A stretch of DNA of 64,000 nt from Antilocapra americana (taxonomy: Eukaryota > Chordata > Mammalia > Artiodactyla > Antilocapridae): the NCBI GenBank assembly GCA_007570785.1, contig ML664662.1, positions 1,107,538 to 1,171,537 of the forward strand, given 5' to 3'. Position numbers and translations under genes: made by a program. Position 1 is the first letter of the stretch; the number at the start of each line of letters is the position of its first letter. Below are positions 11,100 through 22,044 of the stretch, piece by piece. The notes under the pieces are model-generated. The model saw nothing but the letters and a program-made list of their open reading frames with translations. It was not told where the DNA came from and made no database searches.

Positions 11100-11830
11100 C
11101 TGTTTGGGTCTTGTTTTTTAAGTTTATACAGTATTGTTTGAAAAAATTGCAAACAGCCTGAAAGTCTACCAATTAGAAGACTTGCAGTTAACTAACTGAT
11201 GGTATCTTCATTCTCTGAAATACTCTGCAGCTGTAATAAGAACAGAAAGCCCTATGAATTGATTGTAAAGATATCCTGTTAGGTGGGAAGAAAAAGATTT
11301 CCTGTTAAGTGAAAAAAAATCAAAGAGCAAAACACTGTGTATTGTATGCTACCATTTATGTAGAAAGGAAGGAAATATGCATATCTATACATATATAGAG
11401 AGATATTGGTGGCTCAGCAGTAAATAATTTGCCTGAAATGCAGGAGACATGGGTTCAATCTCTGAGTCAGAATGATCCCCTGGAGAAGGAAATGGCACCC
11501 CACTAGAATACTAGTATTCTTGCCTGGAGAATTCTATGACAGAGGAGCCTGGTGGGCTAAAGTCCATGGGGCCGCAAAAGAATTGCACAGGACTTAGGGA
11601 CTAAATAACAACAAATTGACTTGTATGGACATACAGATATTTATGAAAGAAACACAAGAAACTGATAAAATTGGTTGCTCTAGGGGAGAGAATCTAGGTG
11701 GCTGAAAACAAGAGTGGAAGGCAGACTCTTATATACCCTTTGATATCTTTTGAATTTTGAAGCATGTAAATGTATGAGTTGTTCAAAAAAGAAACGAAGA
11801 TGAAAATTTAAAAACAAACAAAAAGGAAGG
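11100..11830 (+). repeat. Ancient L1 3' region, interrupted by Bov-tA
   Basis: The sequence on each side of the SINE resembles L1M 3' UTR: GATATCCTGTTAGGTGGGAA ... TGTATGCTACCATTTATGTA before it, and GGTTGCTCTAGGGGAGAGAA plus an A-rich tail after it. The SINE at 11406-11612 splits it. Confidence 0.6.
11406..11612 (+). repeat. Bov-tA SINE nested in old L1
   Basis: The head begins TTGGTGGCTCAGCAGTAAAT and the body ends near GACTTAGGGACTAAATAACA. It is diverged, with a small AATACTAGT duplication in the body. Confidence 0.88.
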
Positions 11831-12177
11831 TAAAACAATAGAAGTATTGACCTTGGTTCACAGGGATCCCTGAACTACCTCTCCTGGCTATGACAGATAG
11901 CTCAGAGGGGAGGGGTATAACAAGACCTTCTTTTGTGGCTGGATGTGGCTTAAATCCCATCTCCAACTAAAGACAAAGGAAGATGTTGAAGGGGAAGACA
12001 GTAAGTTATGGGAGATTATCAGGAAGAGCACAGTAAACAAGGTGGTATCTTGGGCCATTTCAGTGAGTTACTCAGTATTCCTGGGGCTCTTTTATGAATA
12101 CAGGAGATATTCATGTTACTAAACTTCTATTTGTTTTTTTCCTGTTCATCTGCCTTTTATTATAGCAGGTTCTCAGC

Positions 12178-12295
12178 CTGGAGAAAGAAATGGCAACCCA
12201 CCCCAGTATTCTTGTCCGGGAAATCCCATGGACAGAGGAGCCTGGTGGGCTACAGTCCATGGGGTTGCAGAGAGTTGGACACAACTGAGCGCTTG
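12178..12295 (+). repeat. Truncated Bov-A body SINE
   Basis: Only the Bov-A part remains (CTGGAGAAAGAAATGGCAAC through TTGGACACAACTGAGCG). The tRNA-like head is missing. The upstream interval 11830-12177 holds nothing recognised. Confidence 0.8.
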
Positions 12296-12554
12296 TCAGC
12301 AACAGCTCAGCCAAGAAACTAGAGGGTAGAGGGAAAATGATTTTCACTTCCCTACAGACTGAATGATATGAAGGTATCCTGTTAGTTACTTTGGGAGTGA
12401 TATTTGTATTGCAGTTATGTTTACAAGGGTTCTTCCTCTTTAAAAGATAGGTATTTATGGATTTGAAGTATTTGTGGATAAAAGAATATGATGGCTGGGA
12501 TTTGCTTTACAAAATTCAGTAGGATCATATAAAGGAAAAGAATTTGAAGAAGTG

Positions 12555-12690
12555 TATATATATANNNNNNNNNNNNNNNNNNNNNNNNNNNNNNNNNNNN
12601 NNNNNNNNNNNNNNNNNNNNNNNNNNNNNNNNNNNNNNNNNNNNNNNNNNNNNNNNNNNNNNNNTATATATATATATATATATATATATG
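12555..12690. repeat. TA microsatellite with assembly gap
   Basis: TA repeats flank a run of exactly 100 N (12565-12664). A round number of N usually marks a gap of unknown size, so the true tract length cannot be read. 12296-12554 shows no recognised feature. Confidence 0.95.
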
Positions 12691-12762
12691 AATCACTTGA
12701 CTGTACACCTGAAACATTATAAATCAACTGTACTTCAATTTTCAAAAAATAAAACTGATTAG
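12690..12762 (+). repeat. L1 3' tail
   Basis: GAATCACTTGACTGTACACC, then ATTATAAATCAACTGTACTT and an A-rich end: the terminal part of artiodactyl L1. The TA tract and gap lie immediately upstream, where this 3' UTR often holds a TA/TG-rich stretch. Confidence 0.8.
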
Positions 12763-12763
12763 G

Positions 12764-12885
12764 GAATTCCCTGGTGGTCCAGTGGTTAGGACTCCACGCT
12801 TTCACTGCTGAGGGCCCACGTTTAATCCCTGGTCAGGAAACTAAGATGCCACAAGTCACCTGGTGCAGCCAAAAAATAAATAGCA
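12764..12885 (+). repeat. Short CHR-type SINE
   Basis: Head GGGAATTCCCTGGTGGTCCA, then a CACGCTTTCACTGCTGAGGG variant typical of the shorter CHR subfamily, and an A-rich tail. Confidence 0.85.
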
Positions 12886-12889
12886 AAAT

Positions 12890-13326
12890 AAAATTGGTTA
12901 TATATAAAGCCAAAGAAATATCCAGTAGGGAGGACATGGGGGAAGGAAAAAGTGAGTGGGGTATAGATGAGGTGAGATTGGACATTCATGGATACTAAGT
13001 ATGCTAGCTGATGGGTACCTGGGGGTTCACTGTGTTATTTTCTCTTTTTTGTGTAAGTTTGAAAATGTGAAATGTTAAAAAAAAAATGCAAAAAAAGCCC
13101 ACAAGGCCACATGAACTTATTTAACCTGTCCTACCAAGTTTGTGGGTATACTATTTGTTCCTGGGCTAGGTTGATCTTTCTGATCTCTTAATCTCCCTGA
13201 AGTGAAGATCTTGTTTAAAATGACACTTCAGCTCAGTGCCTGAGTTTCTCACTGGGCATGTGGAGGCAGCAGAAGATAGAGGTTTTAAAGGGAGAGTCCT
13301 GGGCATATTCATACTATATGCACCCA
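12890..13326. other. Spacer with a possible old L1 tail
   Basis: The stretch up to about 13090 ends in TGAAATGTTAAAAAAAAAAT, which could be the tail of an old retrotransposon. 13095-13326 shows nothing recognised. Confidence 0.3.
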
Positions 13327-13411
13327 GAGGGGTGCTAGTGATAAAGAATCCACCTGCCAATGTGGGATCGATCCCAGGCTCAGGAAGATCCCCTGGAGGA
13401 GGAAATGGCAA
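13327..13411 (+). repeat. Truncated Bov-tA head abutting BovB
   Basis: A tRNA-like head and the start of the body (AAAGAATCCACCTGCCAATG ... GATCCCCTGGAGGAGGAAAT) stop abruptly at GGCAAA, where BovB sequence begins. This is either a deletion junction or an insertion boundary. Confidence 0.75.
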
Positions 13412-14884
13412 ACTGATGGAATTCCAGTTGAGCTATTTCAAATCCTAAAAGATGGTGCTGTCTGTGCAAGTGCTGCACTCAATATGCCAACAAATTTGGA
13501 AAATGCAGCGGTGGCCATAGGACTGAAAAAGGTCAGTTTTTATTCCAATCCCAAAGAAAGGAAATGCTAAAGAGTGCCCAAACTACCACACGATTGCACT
13601 CATCTCACACGCTAGTAAAGTGAAGCTCAAAATTCTCCAAGCCAGGCTTCAACAATATGTGAACCATGAACTTTCAGATGTTCAAGCTGGTTTTAGAAAA
13701 GGCAGAGGAACCAGAGATCAGATTGTGAACATCTGCTGGACCATCAAAAAAGCAAGAGTTCCAGAAAACATCTGTTTCTGCTATATTGACTATGCCAAAG
13801 CCTTTGACTGTGTGGATCCCCACAAACTGTGGAAAATTCATAGGATCCCCACAAATTGTGGAAAATTCATAAAGAGATGGGAATAACAGACCACCTGACC
13901 TTCCTCTTGAGAAACCTGTATGCAGGTCAGGAAGCAACAGTTAGAACTGGACATAGAACAACCGACAGGTTCCAAATAGGAAAAGGAGTACATCAAGGCT
14001 ATATACTGTCACCCTGCTTATATAACTTATAAGCAAAGTACATAATGAGGAATGCTGGGATGGATGAAGCACTAGCTGGAATCAAGATTGCCGGGGAAAA
14101 TGTCAATAAATTCAGATATGCAGATGAAACCACCCTTATGGCAGAAAGCAAAGAAGAACTAAAGAACCTCTTGATGAAAGTGAAAGAGGAGAGTGAAAAA
14201 GTTGGCTTAAGGTTCAACATTCAGAAAACTAAGATCATGGCATCTGGTCCCATCACTTCATGGGAAATAGATGGGGAAACAGTGGCAGACTAATTTTGGG
14301 GGGCTCCAAAATCACTGCAGATGGTGACTGCAGCCATGAAATTAAAAGACACTTACTCCTTGAAAGAAAAGTTATGACCAACCTAGACAGTATATTAAAA
14401 GGAAGAGACATCACTTTATCAACAAAGGTCCATTTAGTCAAAGCTATGGTTTTTTCCAGTAGTCATGTATGGGTGTGAGAGTTGGACAGTGAAGAAAGCT
14501 GAGCACTGAGGAATTGATGCTTTTGAACTGTGGTGTTGGAGAAGACTGTTGAGAGTCCCTTGGACTGCAAGGAGATCCAACCAGTCCATCCTAAAGGATA
14601 TCAGTCCTGAATATTTATTGGAAGGACTGATGCTGAAACTGAAGCTCCAATACTTTGGCCACCAGATGTGAAGAACTGACTCATTGGGAAAGACCCTGAG
14701 GCTGGGAAAGACTGAAGGCAGGAGGAGAAGGGGACGACAGAGGATGAGATGGTTGGATGGCATCATCGACTCAATGGACATGAGTTTGAGCAAGCTCTCA
14801 AAATTGGTGATGGACAGGGAAGCCTGGCGTGCTGCAGTTCATGGGGTTGCAAAGAGTCAGACACGACTAAGTGACTGAACTGAA
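13412..14884 (+). repeat. BovB LINE fragment (pre-RT to 3' end)
   Basis: Covers the region before RT (GATGGAATTCCAGTTGAGCT), then HELSDVQAGFRKGRGTRDQ, motif A (IDYAKAFDCVD), motif C and the C-terminal region, ending near GACTAAGTGACTGAACTGAA. Defects: a 29-bp tandem duplication (13814-13842 and 13843-13871) that shifts the frame just after motif A; RYADETT in place of RYADDTT; and several later frameshifts. The copy is inactive. Confidence 0.94.
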
Positions 14885-15089
14885 GGTCTGTTAGAAGGAT
14901 TAGACAAGATGCTATACAGAGTTTTAGTATAATGCCTGATATACAAAAATGCTCAAAATTGTTGATTATTATTAATATTAGGCACTCAGAGAGTACTTCT
15001 TGAATATGAATGCTTGGATGAATAAAGGTGTGTGAGAGACAGGATCATTACACCATCTATCATTTTGTAATCTGCCTTATTTTGAAAAC

Positions 15090-15258
15090 ATATTTAAATA
15101 GCACAGGGAACTATATTCAATATATTGTAGTAGCCTATAAGAGACAAGAATCTGAAAAAGAATATGTGTATATATACAACTGAATCACTTTGCTGTACAC
15201 CTGAAACCAACACAACATTGTAAATCAACTCTACTTCACTTACAAAGTTTTAAAAAAC
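15090..15258 (+). repeat. L1 3' tail
   Basis: Artiodactyl L1 3' UTR end: TAGCACAGGGAACTATATTC, GAATCACTTTGCTGTACACC, CATTGTAAATCAACTCTACT. 14885-15089 and 15260-15670 hold nothing recognised. Confidence 0.85.
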
Positions 15259-15671
15259 ATTCGACATCTGCTAATATCTTTGATTTTCAAAGAAAGCTTT
15301 GAAATGTGTTCAAATTTGCCATACAGTTTTTTTGTGGTTTAACTTATTAATTTGGGGTCTTATTGGCAATAATAGTGCACAGCCAGAAGAATTCATGGTG
15401 AAAAATGTATTATTTACCATATACTTTTTGGTATTCTGTAGTTTCAAACTTCAGGGATTTCTTAATGAGAAATGTGAGGTTTTTACATCTGGCTAATTGA
15501 TTGTTGAGAAAGTTAGATACTTGTTATACATAAAATGGGGATATATTTTTCCTATGCTTTGTTAATTAAAAAAAATTAATTCAATTAAGAATCAATTCTG
15601 GGGGCAGGGGAATATCACAGGGTGTCCATCAATGGGTGTAAAGTTTCAGTCATGCAAGATGAAATTCTACA

Positions 15672-15795
15672 GAATTCCCTGGTGGTCCAGTAGTTAGGAC
15701 CCTGAACTTTCATTGCCAAGGGCCAGGGTTCAATCTCTGATTGGTGAACTAAGATCCTATAAGCTGTGCATGGCATGGTGGAGAAAAAAAAAAAG
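15672..15795 (+). repeat. Short CHR-type SINE (1 of 3 in cluster)
   Basis: Head AATTCCCTGGTGGTCCAGTA, GAACTTTCATTGCCAAGGGC segment and a poly(A) tail (about 15784-15795). Confidence 0.85.
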
Positions 15796-15857
15796 ATGAA
15801 GTTTTAGAACTCTGCAGTATAGCCCTGTAGCTATAGCTAACAATATTGTATTGTGAG

Positions 15858-15993
15858 GGACTTCCCTGGCACTCCAGTGGTTAAGACATCGCACTTCTAC
15901 TGCTGGGAGCATGAGTTTCATCCCTGGTCAGGGAATTAAGATACCACATGCCATGTGGTGCAGAAAAAAAAAAATATATATATATATATATAT
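15858..15993 (+). repeat. Short CHR-type SINE with TA tail (2 of 3)
   Basis: Head GGGACTTCCCTGGCACTCCA, a TCGCACTTCTACTGCTGGGA variant, then an A tail that runs into a (TA)n tract. The microsatellite probably grew from the SINE tail. Confidence 0.85.
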
Positions 15994-16019
15994 AGTAGTG
16001 TGCACTTAAAAATTCAAGA

Positions 16020-16312
16020 GGGACTTCCTTAGTGGTCCAGTGGTTAAGAACCCACCTGCCAATGGAGGGGACATAGGTTCAATCCCTGGTCCGGGAAGAC
16101 CCCACAAGCCACAGGGCAACTGAGCCTGGGCACCACAACTACTGAGGCTGTGCACCGCAACTCCTGAAGCCTGCGCATCCTAGAGCCTGTGCTCCAAAAC
16201 AAGAGAAGCCTCTGCAATGAGAAACCCGTGCACTGCAACTGTAGAGAAGCCTGCCTGCAGCAACAAAGACCCAGTGCAGCCATAAATAAATAAATAAAAC
16301 AATTATTTAAAA
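16020..16312 (+). repeat. Full-length CHR-type SINE (3 of 3)
   Basis: Head GGACTTCCTTAGTGGTCCAG, full body with ACAAGAGAAGCCTCTGCAAT and tail AAATAAATAAATAAAA. An imperfect flanking match (TTCAAGAGG before, TTTAAGAGGG after) suggests the target-site duplication. Confidence 0.88.
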
Positions 16313-16589
16313 AACAGTTTAAGAGGGTATATCTCATGTTAAGTGTTCCTACCACAATTAAAAGAAAAAAGAGAAGAGACTGAATTTTAAAGCTCCTGGG
16401 CAGAAGTCTGTTCATTCTTAAGTTTTTCAAGAAGCAGTAAACATCAAAAAAGGTGTTGAGCTCAAGAAAGTACCTCTTGCTGCTTATCAGATTGTCTCAA
16501 AATTTAGTGACTTAAAATAATAACAATCATCTTAATATTATTCCTGATGGTTCTAGGGGTTAACAGGGCCCAGCAAAAAGGGGGTGAGT

Positions 16590-17095
16590 AGGGAGGTTAG
16601 ACAGTACAAGCATGACAAAAGAGGGGCAACATTTTTGAATGAGAGCAGAGTTGGCTATAGAAGTTGTTGAGTCCTGCTCCCAAGGCCACAGGTGCAAGGA
16701 CTTGCACCAAGGCCACAAAAGTGGAGCCCAGAACCAAAGTCACCTCCAAAGCTGACTGAGCCCCTTTGTAACCATTGCCAAAAGCCCATTGATCATCACT
16801 AACAAGCTTCCTGACTTCCAATTAGGTGAAGATGCCCACTCTAGTAAACACCCTATAGTGCCCCAACCAACCACCTAATGCCAGCCTTCCAGCAGAAATT
16901 TTGTCTTGAGACTATAAAAGTTGGCTATTAACCATGAAATCTGTTGACTCTCCCAGGACTGTCAGGAGCTGTCGGCCCACTGCACTCACAGTGCCCACAT
17001 TATCTCTGCTCTTTGTTCTTAATAAACTCACTCCTTTCTGCAGTACTCCATGTCTGGAAATTCTTTTCCATCTGTGCTCGCACTGCCTCAACAGA
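16590..17095 (+). repeat. Probable solo LTR of an endogenous retrovirus
   Basis: Promoter-like and polyadenylation-like signals are spaced as in an LTR: a TATAAAA box in ACTATAAAAG (16911-16920), then AATAAA (17021-17026) about 105 bp downstream, followed by a T-rich stretch. The upstream part has a C/A-rich U3-like composition. No adjacent gag or pol was seen. The terminal dinucleotides and target duplication could not be fixed, so both the boundaries and the retroviral class are uncertain. Confidence 0.5.
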
Positions 17096-17229
17096 AGTGA
17101 CATGGAAGCCTGGGAGATGCTGGCAAGTAGAGATTGTAGAGAAAAGCCAAGGGGCTGGAGATGGGGCCAGAAACACATGCCCATGTCTTTTATGCTCCAC
17201 AGACACGTTAGGCTGGTGTGGTGTGGTTT

Positions 17230-17925
17230 TAAAACACGTTTGCAAATCCTTTGACACATCAAGAGATGGAATCTAATTCCCCTCTCTTTGAATGAGGGTT
17301 GGCCTTAGAGATTCCATCCTAATGAATAGAATTTGGCAGAAGCGATGTTGCATGACTTTTGAGGCTAGATCACAAAAGCCTATATGACTTCTGCCTAATT
17401 CTATCCCTTCGGGAATACATATCTTTAGAGCCCTGAGCTCCCATATAAAAAGTCGGCTACAGGCTTCCCTGATGGCTCAGTGGCAAAGAATCCACCTGCC
17501 GATGCAGGAGACATGGGTTTGATCCCTGATCCAGGAAGATCCTACATGCCATGGAGCAACTAAGCCCGTGTGCTACAACTACTGAGCCTGTGCTCTAGAG
17601 CCTGGGAGCTGCAACTACTGAGCCCATTAGCCCTGGAGCCTGTACTCTGCAATAAGAGAAGCCACCGCAATGAGAAGCCTGTGTACAGAAACTAGAGAAA
17701 AGCCCGAGTAGCAATGAAAACCCAGCACAGCCCCAAATAAAAAAGATAAATAGATTCTCTTAAAGAAAATGGAAGTTGGTTACCTTGAAGCCACCATTCA
17801 AAGAGACCATATAGGGACAGAGGGATGCCCAAGAAGCCCAGTTATACCAGCTGCCATGTGTGCTAAGTTTTCACAGCTCAGGTATCGAACATATGAGTGA
17901 AGAAGCCTTTAAGATGTCCCCAGCC
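17230..17925 (+). repeat. Ancient interspersed repeat split by a CHR SINE
   Basis: 17230-17460 contains ATGAGGGTTGGCCTTAGAGA and AATAGAATTTGGCAGAAGCG, familiar from a mammalian-wide repeat whose name I cannot fix. 17765-17925 (GAAGCCACCATTCAAAGAGA onward) appears to continue it. The CHR SINE at 17462-17750 lies between. Confidence 0.5.
17462..17750 (+). repeat. CHR-type SINE nested in older repeat
   Basis: The head reads GGCTTCCCTGATGGCTCAGT, close to the Bov-tA head, but the body is CHR-type (ACAACTACTGAGCCTGTGCT, AAGAGAAGCCACCGCAATGA) with an A-rich tail. The mixed head is worth noting. Confidence 0.85.
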
Positions 17926-17944
17926 TCAACAGTTTTTCTATTTC

Positions 17945-18265
17945 TTAATGGGAGGATATTGATTTACAACACTATGTTGGTTTCTGCTGTACAACAATGC
18001 AGATCAGTCACAATTATATATCTCTTCTCCCTAGTGAGCCTCCTTCTCCTCCTCCCATCCCACCCCTCTAGGTCATCACAGAGCACCAGGCTGGACTCCC
18101 TGTGCTATATAGCCACTCCCCACCAGCTATCTGTTTTACACATGACAGTGTATGTATGTCAATGCTACTTTCTCAGTTCATTCCACTCTTCTCCTTCCTG
18201 TTCTGTGTCCACAAGTCTGTTATCTACATCTGAATCTCCATTCCTTCCCTGTACAGCCTCAACAT
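17945..18265 (-). repeat. L1 3' UTR fragment, antisense
   Basis: Reads ATTGATTTACAACACTATGT, then ACTCCCTGTGCTATATAGCC, then CACATGACAGTGTATGTATG: the reverse complement of a ruminant L1 3' region. The 423-bp open frame at 17860-18282 is a by-product. Confidence 0.8.
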
Positions 18266-18740
18266 TTATCAGACACATGTAAAGCATTGTGCCCAATAGA
18301 AGATATGTTCTATTGAAGCAACTGTGGAAAATTTGTAAAAAATTTACCAAGACTTAGTGCTCCAAGAAAACTTGAATATATTTCCCAAAAGGAATCATAT
18401 AAGCCATATTATCTTAACATAATATGATAAAATTAGAAAGTAACAAGAACAAATAGCCCCTAACTCAACATTGTAAATCAACTATACTTCAATTAGGGAA
18501 AAAAAGAACAAATAGCCTAAATAACTTTATCTTTTGGAGATCTAAAAATATCCTTTCCCTCACATAAATCAACAAGAATAAGCAAATGTTTTATCTAGGA
18601 AGGGGAAGTTACAAGATTAATTTAATGATAACCAAAGGGGAATCCTTAAAATAGGAAGATGAGTTACTAAAACATAGATCAAATGAAAACTTAAAAAAAA
18701 ACAGTAAGGAGAATCTATGATGATTGCTTAATTTGGAGGC
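18266..18740. other. Spacer with a short L1 tail piece
   Basis: About 18465-18500 reads CATTGTAAATCAACTATACT followed by A-rich sequence, a 3' terminal L1 scrap. The rest is AT-rich and unassigned. Confidence 0.4.
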
Positions 18741-18744
18741 TTAG

Positions 18745-19100
18745 TGACCCAGGTTCTTTCCACATTTCTACTCTGCCATCCTCAGTTGCCAGTGCCTCTC
18801 CTCATGCTCACAAAATGGCTGCATCAGCTCCAGGTATCACATCCTCACACAACATTCCAAGGCAAGAAGGGAGGAGTCTTATCTCTTTCCTTGTGTTCCT
18901 CTTTGAAAGGAAAACCTTCCTTGAAACCTCCCAGCAGATTTCTCCATCTTAATCTTTGGTCAAAATTGCATCACATTTCTTTTTCTGAACCAATCACTGG
19001 TAAGGGGAATGGAATTACTGCAATTAGTTTTGATTGTCAGGATTTACTGCCAGCTCCACTCCTGGGTTGGGGAGGGGCCCAGCTTTTCCTGAGTCACAAA
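18745..19100. repeat. Ancient repeat related to 42880-43120
   Basis: Shares an arrangement with 42880-43120: an 'ATGGCTGC..CAGCTCCAGG.ATCA' segment, then a GAAGCTCC/CCTCCCAG-like segment and an ACCAA.ACTGG-like segment. The two appear to be diverged members of one interspersed family, not named here. Confidence 0.4.
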
Positions 19101-19900
19101 GCCTTCCCTAAATGAACACAATCTAGGTTTTGTAAGAGAATGGTTGTGGGGTAAGAGACCTATAATGATAGTCATAACCTGCCCCTTGAGGCTGCCACTT
19201 GCATCAAAACATAATATATTCTTTTTCCTTTTAAAGTACTTCACCTGTCTGTATGAACAAAAATTTCTCAAATATTAATAGATCTATTAAGTAACAAATC
19301 AAAAAAATTACAGTTTCAAAGACAGTGAACTTAAAAATTTCCTGTTCATTCTGGTACCATACATTCTGGTACAATTTCAACTTAAAATTCTAAGTCTACA
19401 CCAGTAACACATTTTAAGCAGAGTCACATGGATTTTACTTGAATTGACAATATCTGCTTAAACATTACACATACATAAAGTGCCCAGTTTGCCCAGAGTC
19501 TTTACAAGAAAATATGGGCTACTCTTAAACATTTCTAAATTTAATTAGAAATCTTCCCTGAGTCAAAAGATGCCACTAAGGATCATGGTTATCATCCCAG
19601 TGAAATGAATTTATTTTTGACCTGAAATTTTGGCCACACATGAGCTCAGGAAAGGCAGAGAGTGGGGGCAATTCCTCTCACACCCACTAAGGAAACCATT
19701 AAATCATCTTCTCAGCATGCTTGAGGTTTCAAAAGGAATCTGTGTCAACATTTCGAGTTGCTATGTCAATGATTATATAACTCAAAGGGGTGGTCTTGGG
19801 TCCCTGACATTCTTCAACTTTCTCACTTAAATCAACAAGGGCCTCCAGGTTGAGTATCCCACTAGAGTCTTTGTTTCTTGAATTCTTAAAAGGTATGTAT
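19100..19900. other. AT-rich spacer
   Basis: No gene or assigned repeat recognised. Confidence 0.4.
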
Positions 19901-19902
19901 AT

Positions 19903-20250
19903 ATTTTCCTGGAGAAGACTCTTGAAAGTCTCCTGGACTGCAAGGAGATCAAACCAGTCAATTCTAAAGGAAATCTACCCTGAATATTCACTGAAAGGAC
20001 TGATGCTGAAGCGGAAGTTCCAATACTTTGGCAACCTCATGCAAAGAGCTGACTCATTGGAAAAGACCCTAATGCTGGGAAAGATGGAGGGCAGGAAGAG
20101 AAGGGGGCGACAGAGGATGAGATGGTTAGACAGCATCACCAACTCAATTGACATGAACTTAAGCAAATTCTGGGAGGTAGAAAAGGACAGGGAAACCTGG
20201 AGTGCTGCAGCCCATGGGGTCACAAAGAGTTGGACATGACTGAATAACAA
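19903..20250 (+). repeat. BovB LINE 3'-terminal fragment
   Basis: Begins in the C-terminal region (WRRLLKVSWTARRSNQSIL is readable in the 129-codon frame at 19850-20239) and ends at GTTGGACATGACTGAATAAC. It lacks RT and is a typical severely 5'-truncated copy. The QRMRWLD segment is readable. Confidence 0.93.
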
Positions 20251-20890
20251 CATATATCTTTCTGTCTAGGTATAAAGACCTTTGAACTTTACAGGAATTC
20301 TGCATTCTTTCATGGTCTCAGGACCACTTGATACTTCCAAAAAGATACTCAACTGAATGCTGGAAATCTCACATTGTCTGTCTGATTTGTGATCACAGCA
20401 CATAAGGTCCACTCTACTGGTGTTAAATACCATTGGATTGTAGAGAAAATACTTTAGAAAGGTGACTGAACAAGTTTGTGATCAGAGTAGATCTAGTATT
20501 GTATTACAAATGAGGAAGAACACAGGAAGGGAGGGTGGAAGGGATGAGGAGAGAGAGAGTGACAGACACAGGCTTTGTGCCTGATAGGGTTTCACTAGAA
20601 GCAGAACCAGGGCTTGATTCTAAGTGTCCCAGGGCAGCTTGGAGAAGGGAGAGAAGCCATCTCCTTACAATTTACAGGGCTCACAGGGTATGCTTGCCAC
20701 ACACCACTCATCTCGGCACAAGCTTCTCACACAAGCCTCAGAGGTCTGATAGACTGGTATTCTTCATGCCAGGCCTCTGTCTAAAGAACTCAGGCCATTC
20801 ATTCAAATTAGTCATCCTCAGCCCCACCCCACCCCCCATCTCAAAATCTAATCTCTTATATCCCAGAATTCTGCCTGAATCTGGTCTCTT
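20251..20890. other. Spacer with no recognised feature
   Basis: Includes most of a 159-codon open frame (20535-21014) that has no recognisable domain and runs into L2-like sequence. It is not accepted as a gene. Confidence 0.4.
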
Positions 20891-21472
20891 GCCTCAAACC
20901 CCAAACCCATGCCTTGGTTTGAGCCTCATCATCTCTTTCCAGGACTCATACAGTGGCCTTCTCCCTGGCCTGCCTCCAATTGTTCCCCCTTTTCTCATGG
21001 TGCTCCACTGCTAGAAAACCTCCTCTGGCTTCCAGGCTTTGGCATCAGATCAAAACGCCTCAGCCTGGCACTCACATTGCATGTACCCTAGGCTCCAGCC
21101 TCTGGAACCTCTCCCCATAACCTCTACAACATCTGATGTCCTTGGAGGCGTGGCTTCCTCTGCCTGAAAGACTCTTCCCCTGGTCTACTTGGTGATCACT
21201 TATTTGCCTTTTAAGAGCTAGTGCATACATCACTTCCTCCAGGAAGCCTCTCCGGGGTGCTCCAGACAATGCACCCCTCTCTTAAAGGAATGAACACACT
21301 GTATTACAATTATTTGCTTGCAGCTACATCCCCTTTGACATCTAGAGCAAGCACCTTGAGAACCTGACCCTGCTTATCTGTCTCTGCATCCCCAGAGACT
21401 AGCACACTGCTGGGCTGATGCAAGGTGCTCAAAAAAGATTTGATGAATGAATGAATGCATGAATAAATGAGT
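20890..21472 (+). repeat. L2 LINE 3' end
   Basis: Shows the L2 3' layout: a CTTCCTCTGCCTGAAAGACT region, TCACTTCCTCCAGGAAGCCT, CTGCATCCCCAGAGACTAGC, and the terminal (TGAA)n run TGATGAATGAATGAATGCAT. It ends just before the 194-bp inverted-repeat arm. Confidence 0.75.
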
Positions 21473-21474
21473 GA

Positions 21475-21668
21475 CTTTGACTATTGTGGTAGATTGCCAT
21501 TTGGTGAGGCCTGATGAACTGTATTCATGCCCTTGTGTAGTCCCTCCCACAGTGACTCTGGGCTGGGGAAGTGACACCTGTCAACTTCAGCTCACAACTT
21601 AGTGGACAGAAGTGGTCACATGGCCCTGCTCAGCTGGGAAACAGAGGCAAGAGTGGTGGCAGGCAAGT
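21475..21668 (+). repeat. Inverted-repeat arm 1 (194 bp)
   Basis: Its reverse complement is present at 23664-23857 with one mismatch by direct comparison (GAGGCC here, GAGACC in the complement of the other arm). Homology stops sharply at both ends: after the L2 tail on the left and at GGCAAGT on the right. The divergence is far lower than for any neighbouring old repeat. Confidence 0.95.
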
Positions 21669-21744
21669 ATGATGCCAGCATGCTAAGTCAGGACTGGTTA
21701 AACACCAACTAATGTTTCTTCTTTGGCTCTCTGAGTCCTAAATT

Positions 21745-21945
21745 TCTACCTTTCTAATAATGACAGGCATTTGTATAGAATTATGCTTCATGCAAAATAT
21801 TCCCACATACATGATCCCTGCCAGACTGCTCCTAGATAGCACTGTTGTCATCATATTTCATAGATGAGAAAACTCGTCAATCTCCCAGCTAGTTAATGAA
21901 GAAGTTGGGGTTCAAACTTCAAAGCCAGGCTGTTTTGTCAGCCAC
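21745..21945 (-). repeat. MIR SINE, antisense
   Basis: TTTCATAGATGAGAAAACTC and the following GTTCAAACTTCAAAGCCAGG are the antisense MIR core and head. Confidence 0.75.
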
Positions 21946-22044
21946 AGCAGCCTTGGGGTTGTCACAGTCCAGGTATGTCATCAGGAGGACTTCCCTGAAA
22001 GAGCCAAATACAGGGAACAGACTGGACCTGGGTTAATTTTTAGG

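Noticed and set aside
12421..12805. Open frames containing X residues
   Set aside because: They span the N gap and TA repeats and have no meaning.
15972..15993. TA tract as a regulatory element
   Set aside because: It directly follows a SINE poly(A) tail and is best explained as a microsatellite grown from it.
20535..21014. 159-codon open frame
   Set aside because: Overlaps the L2 3' end, low-complexity Pro/Ser composition, no domain or context supporting a gene.
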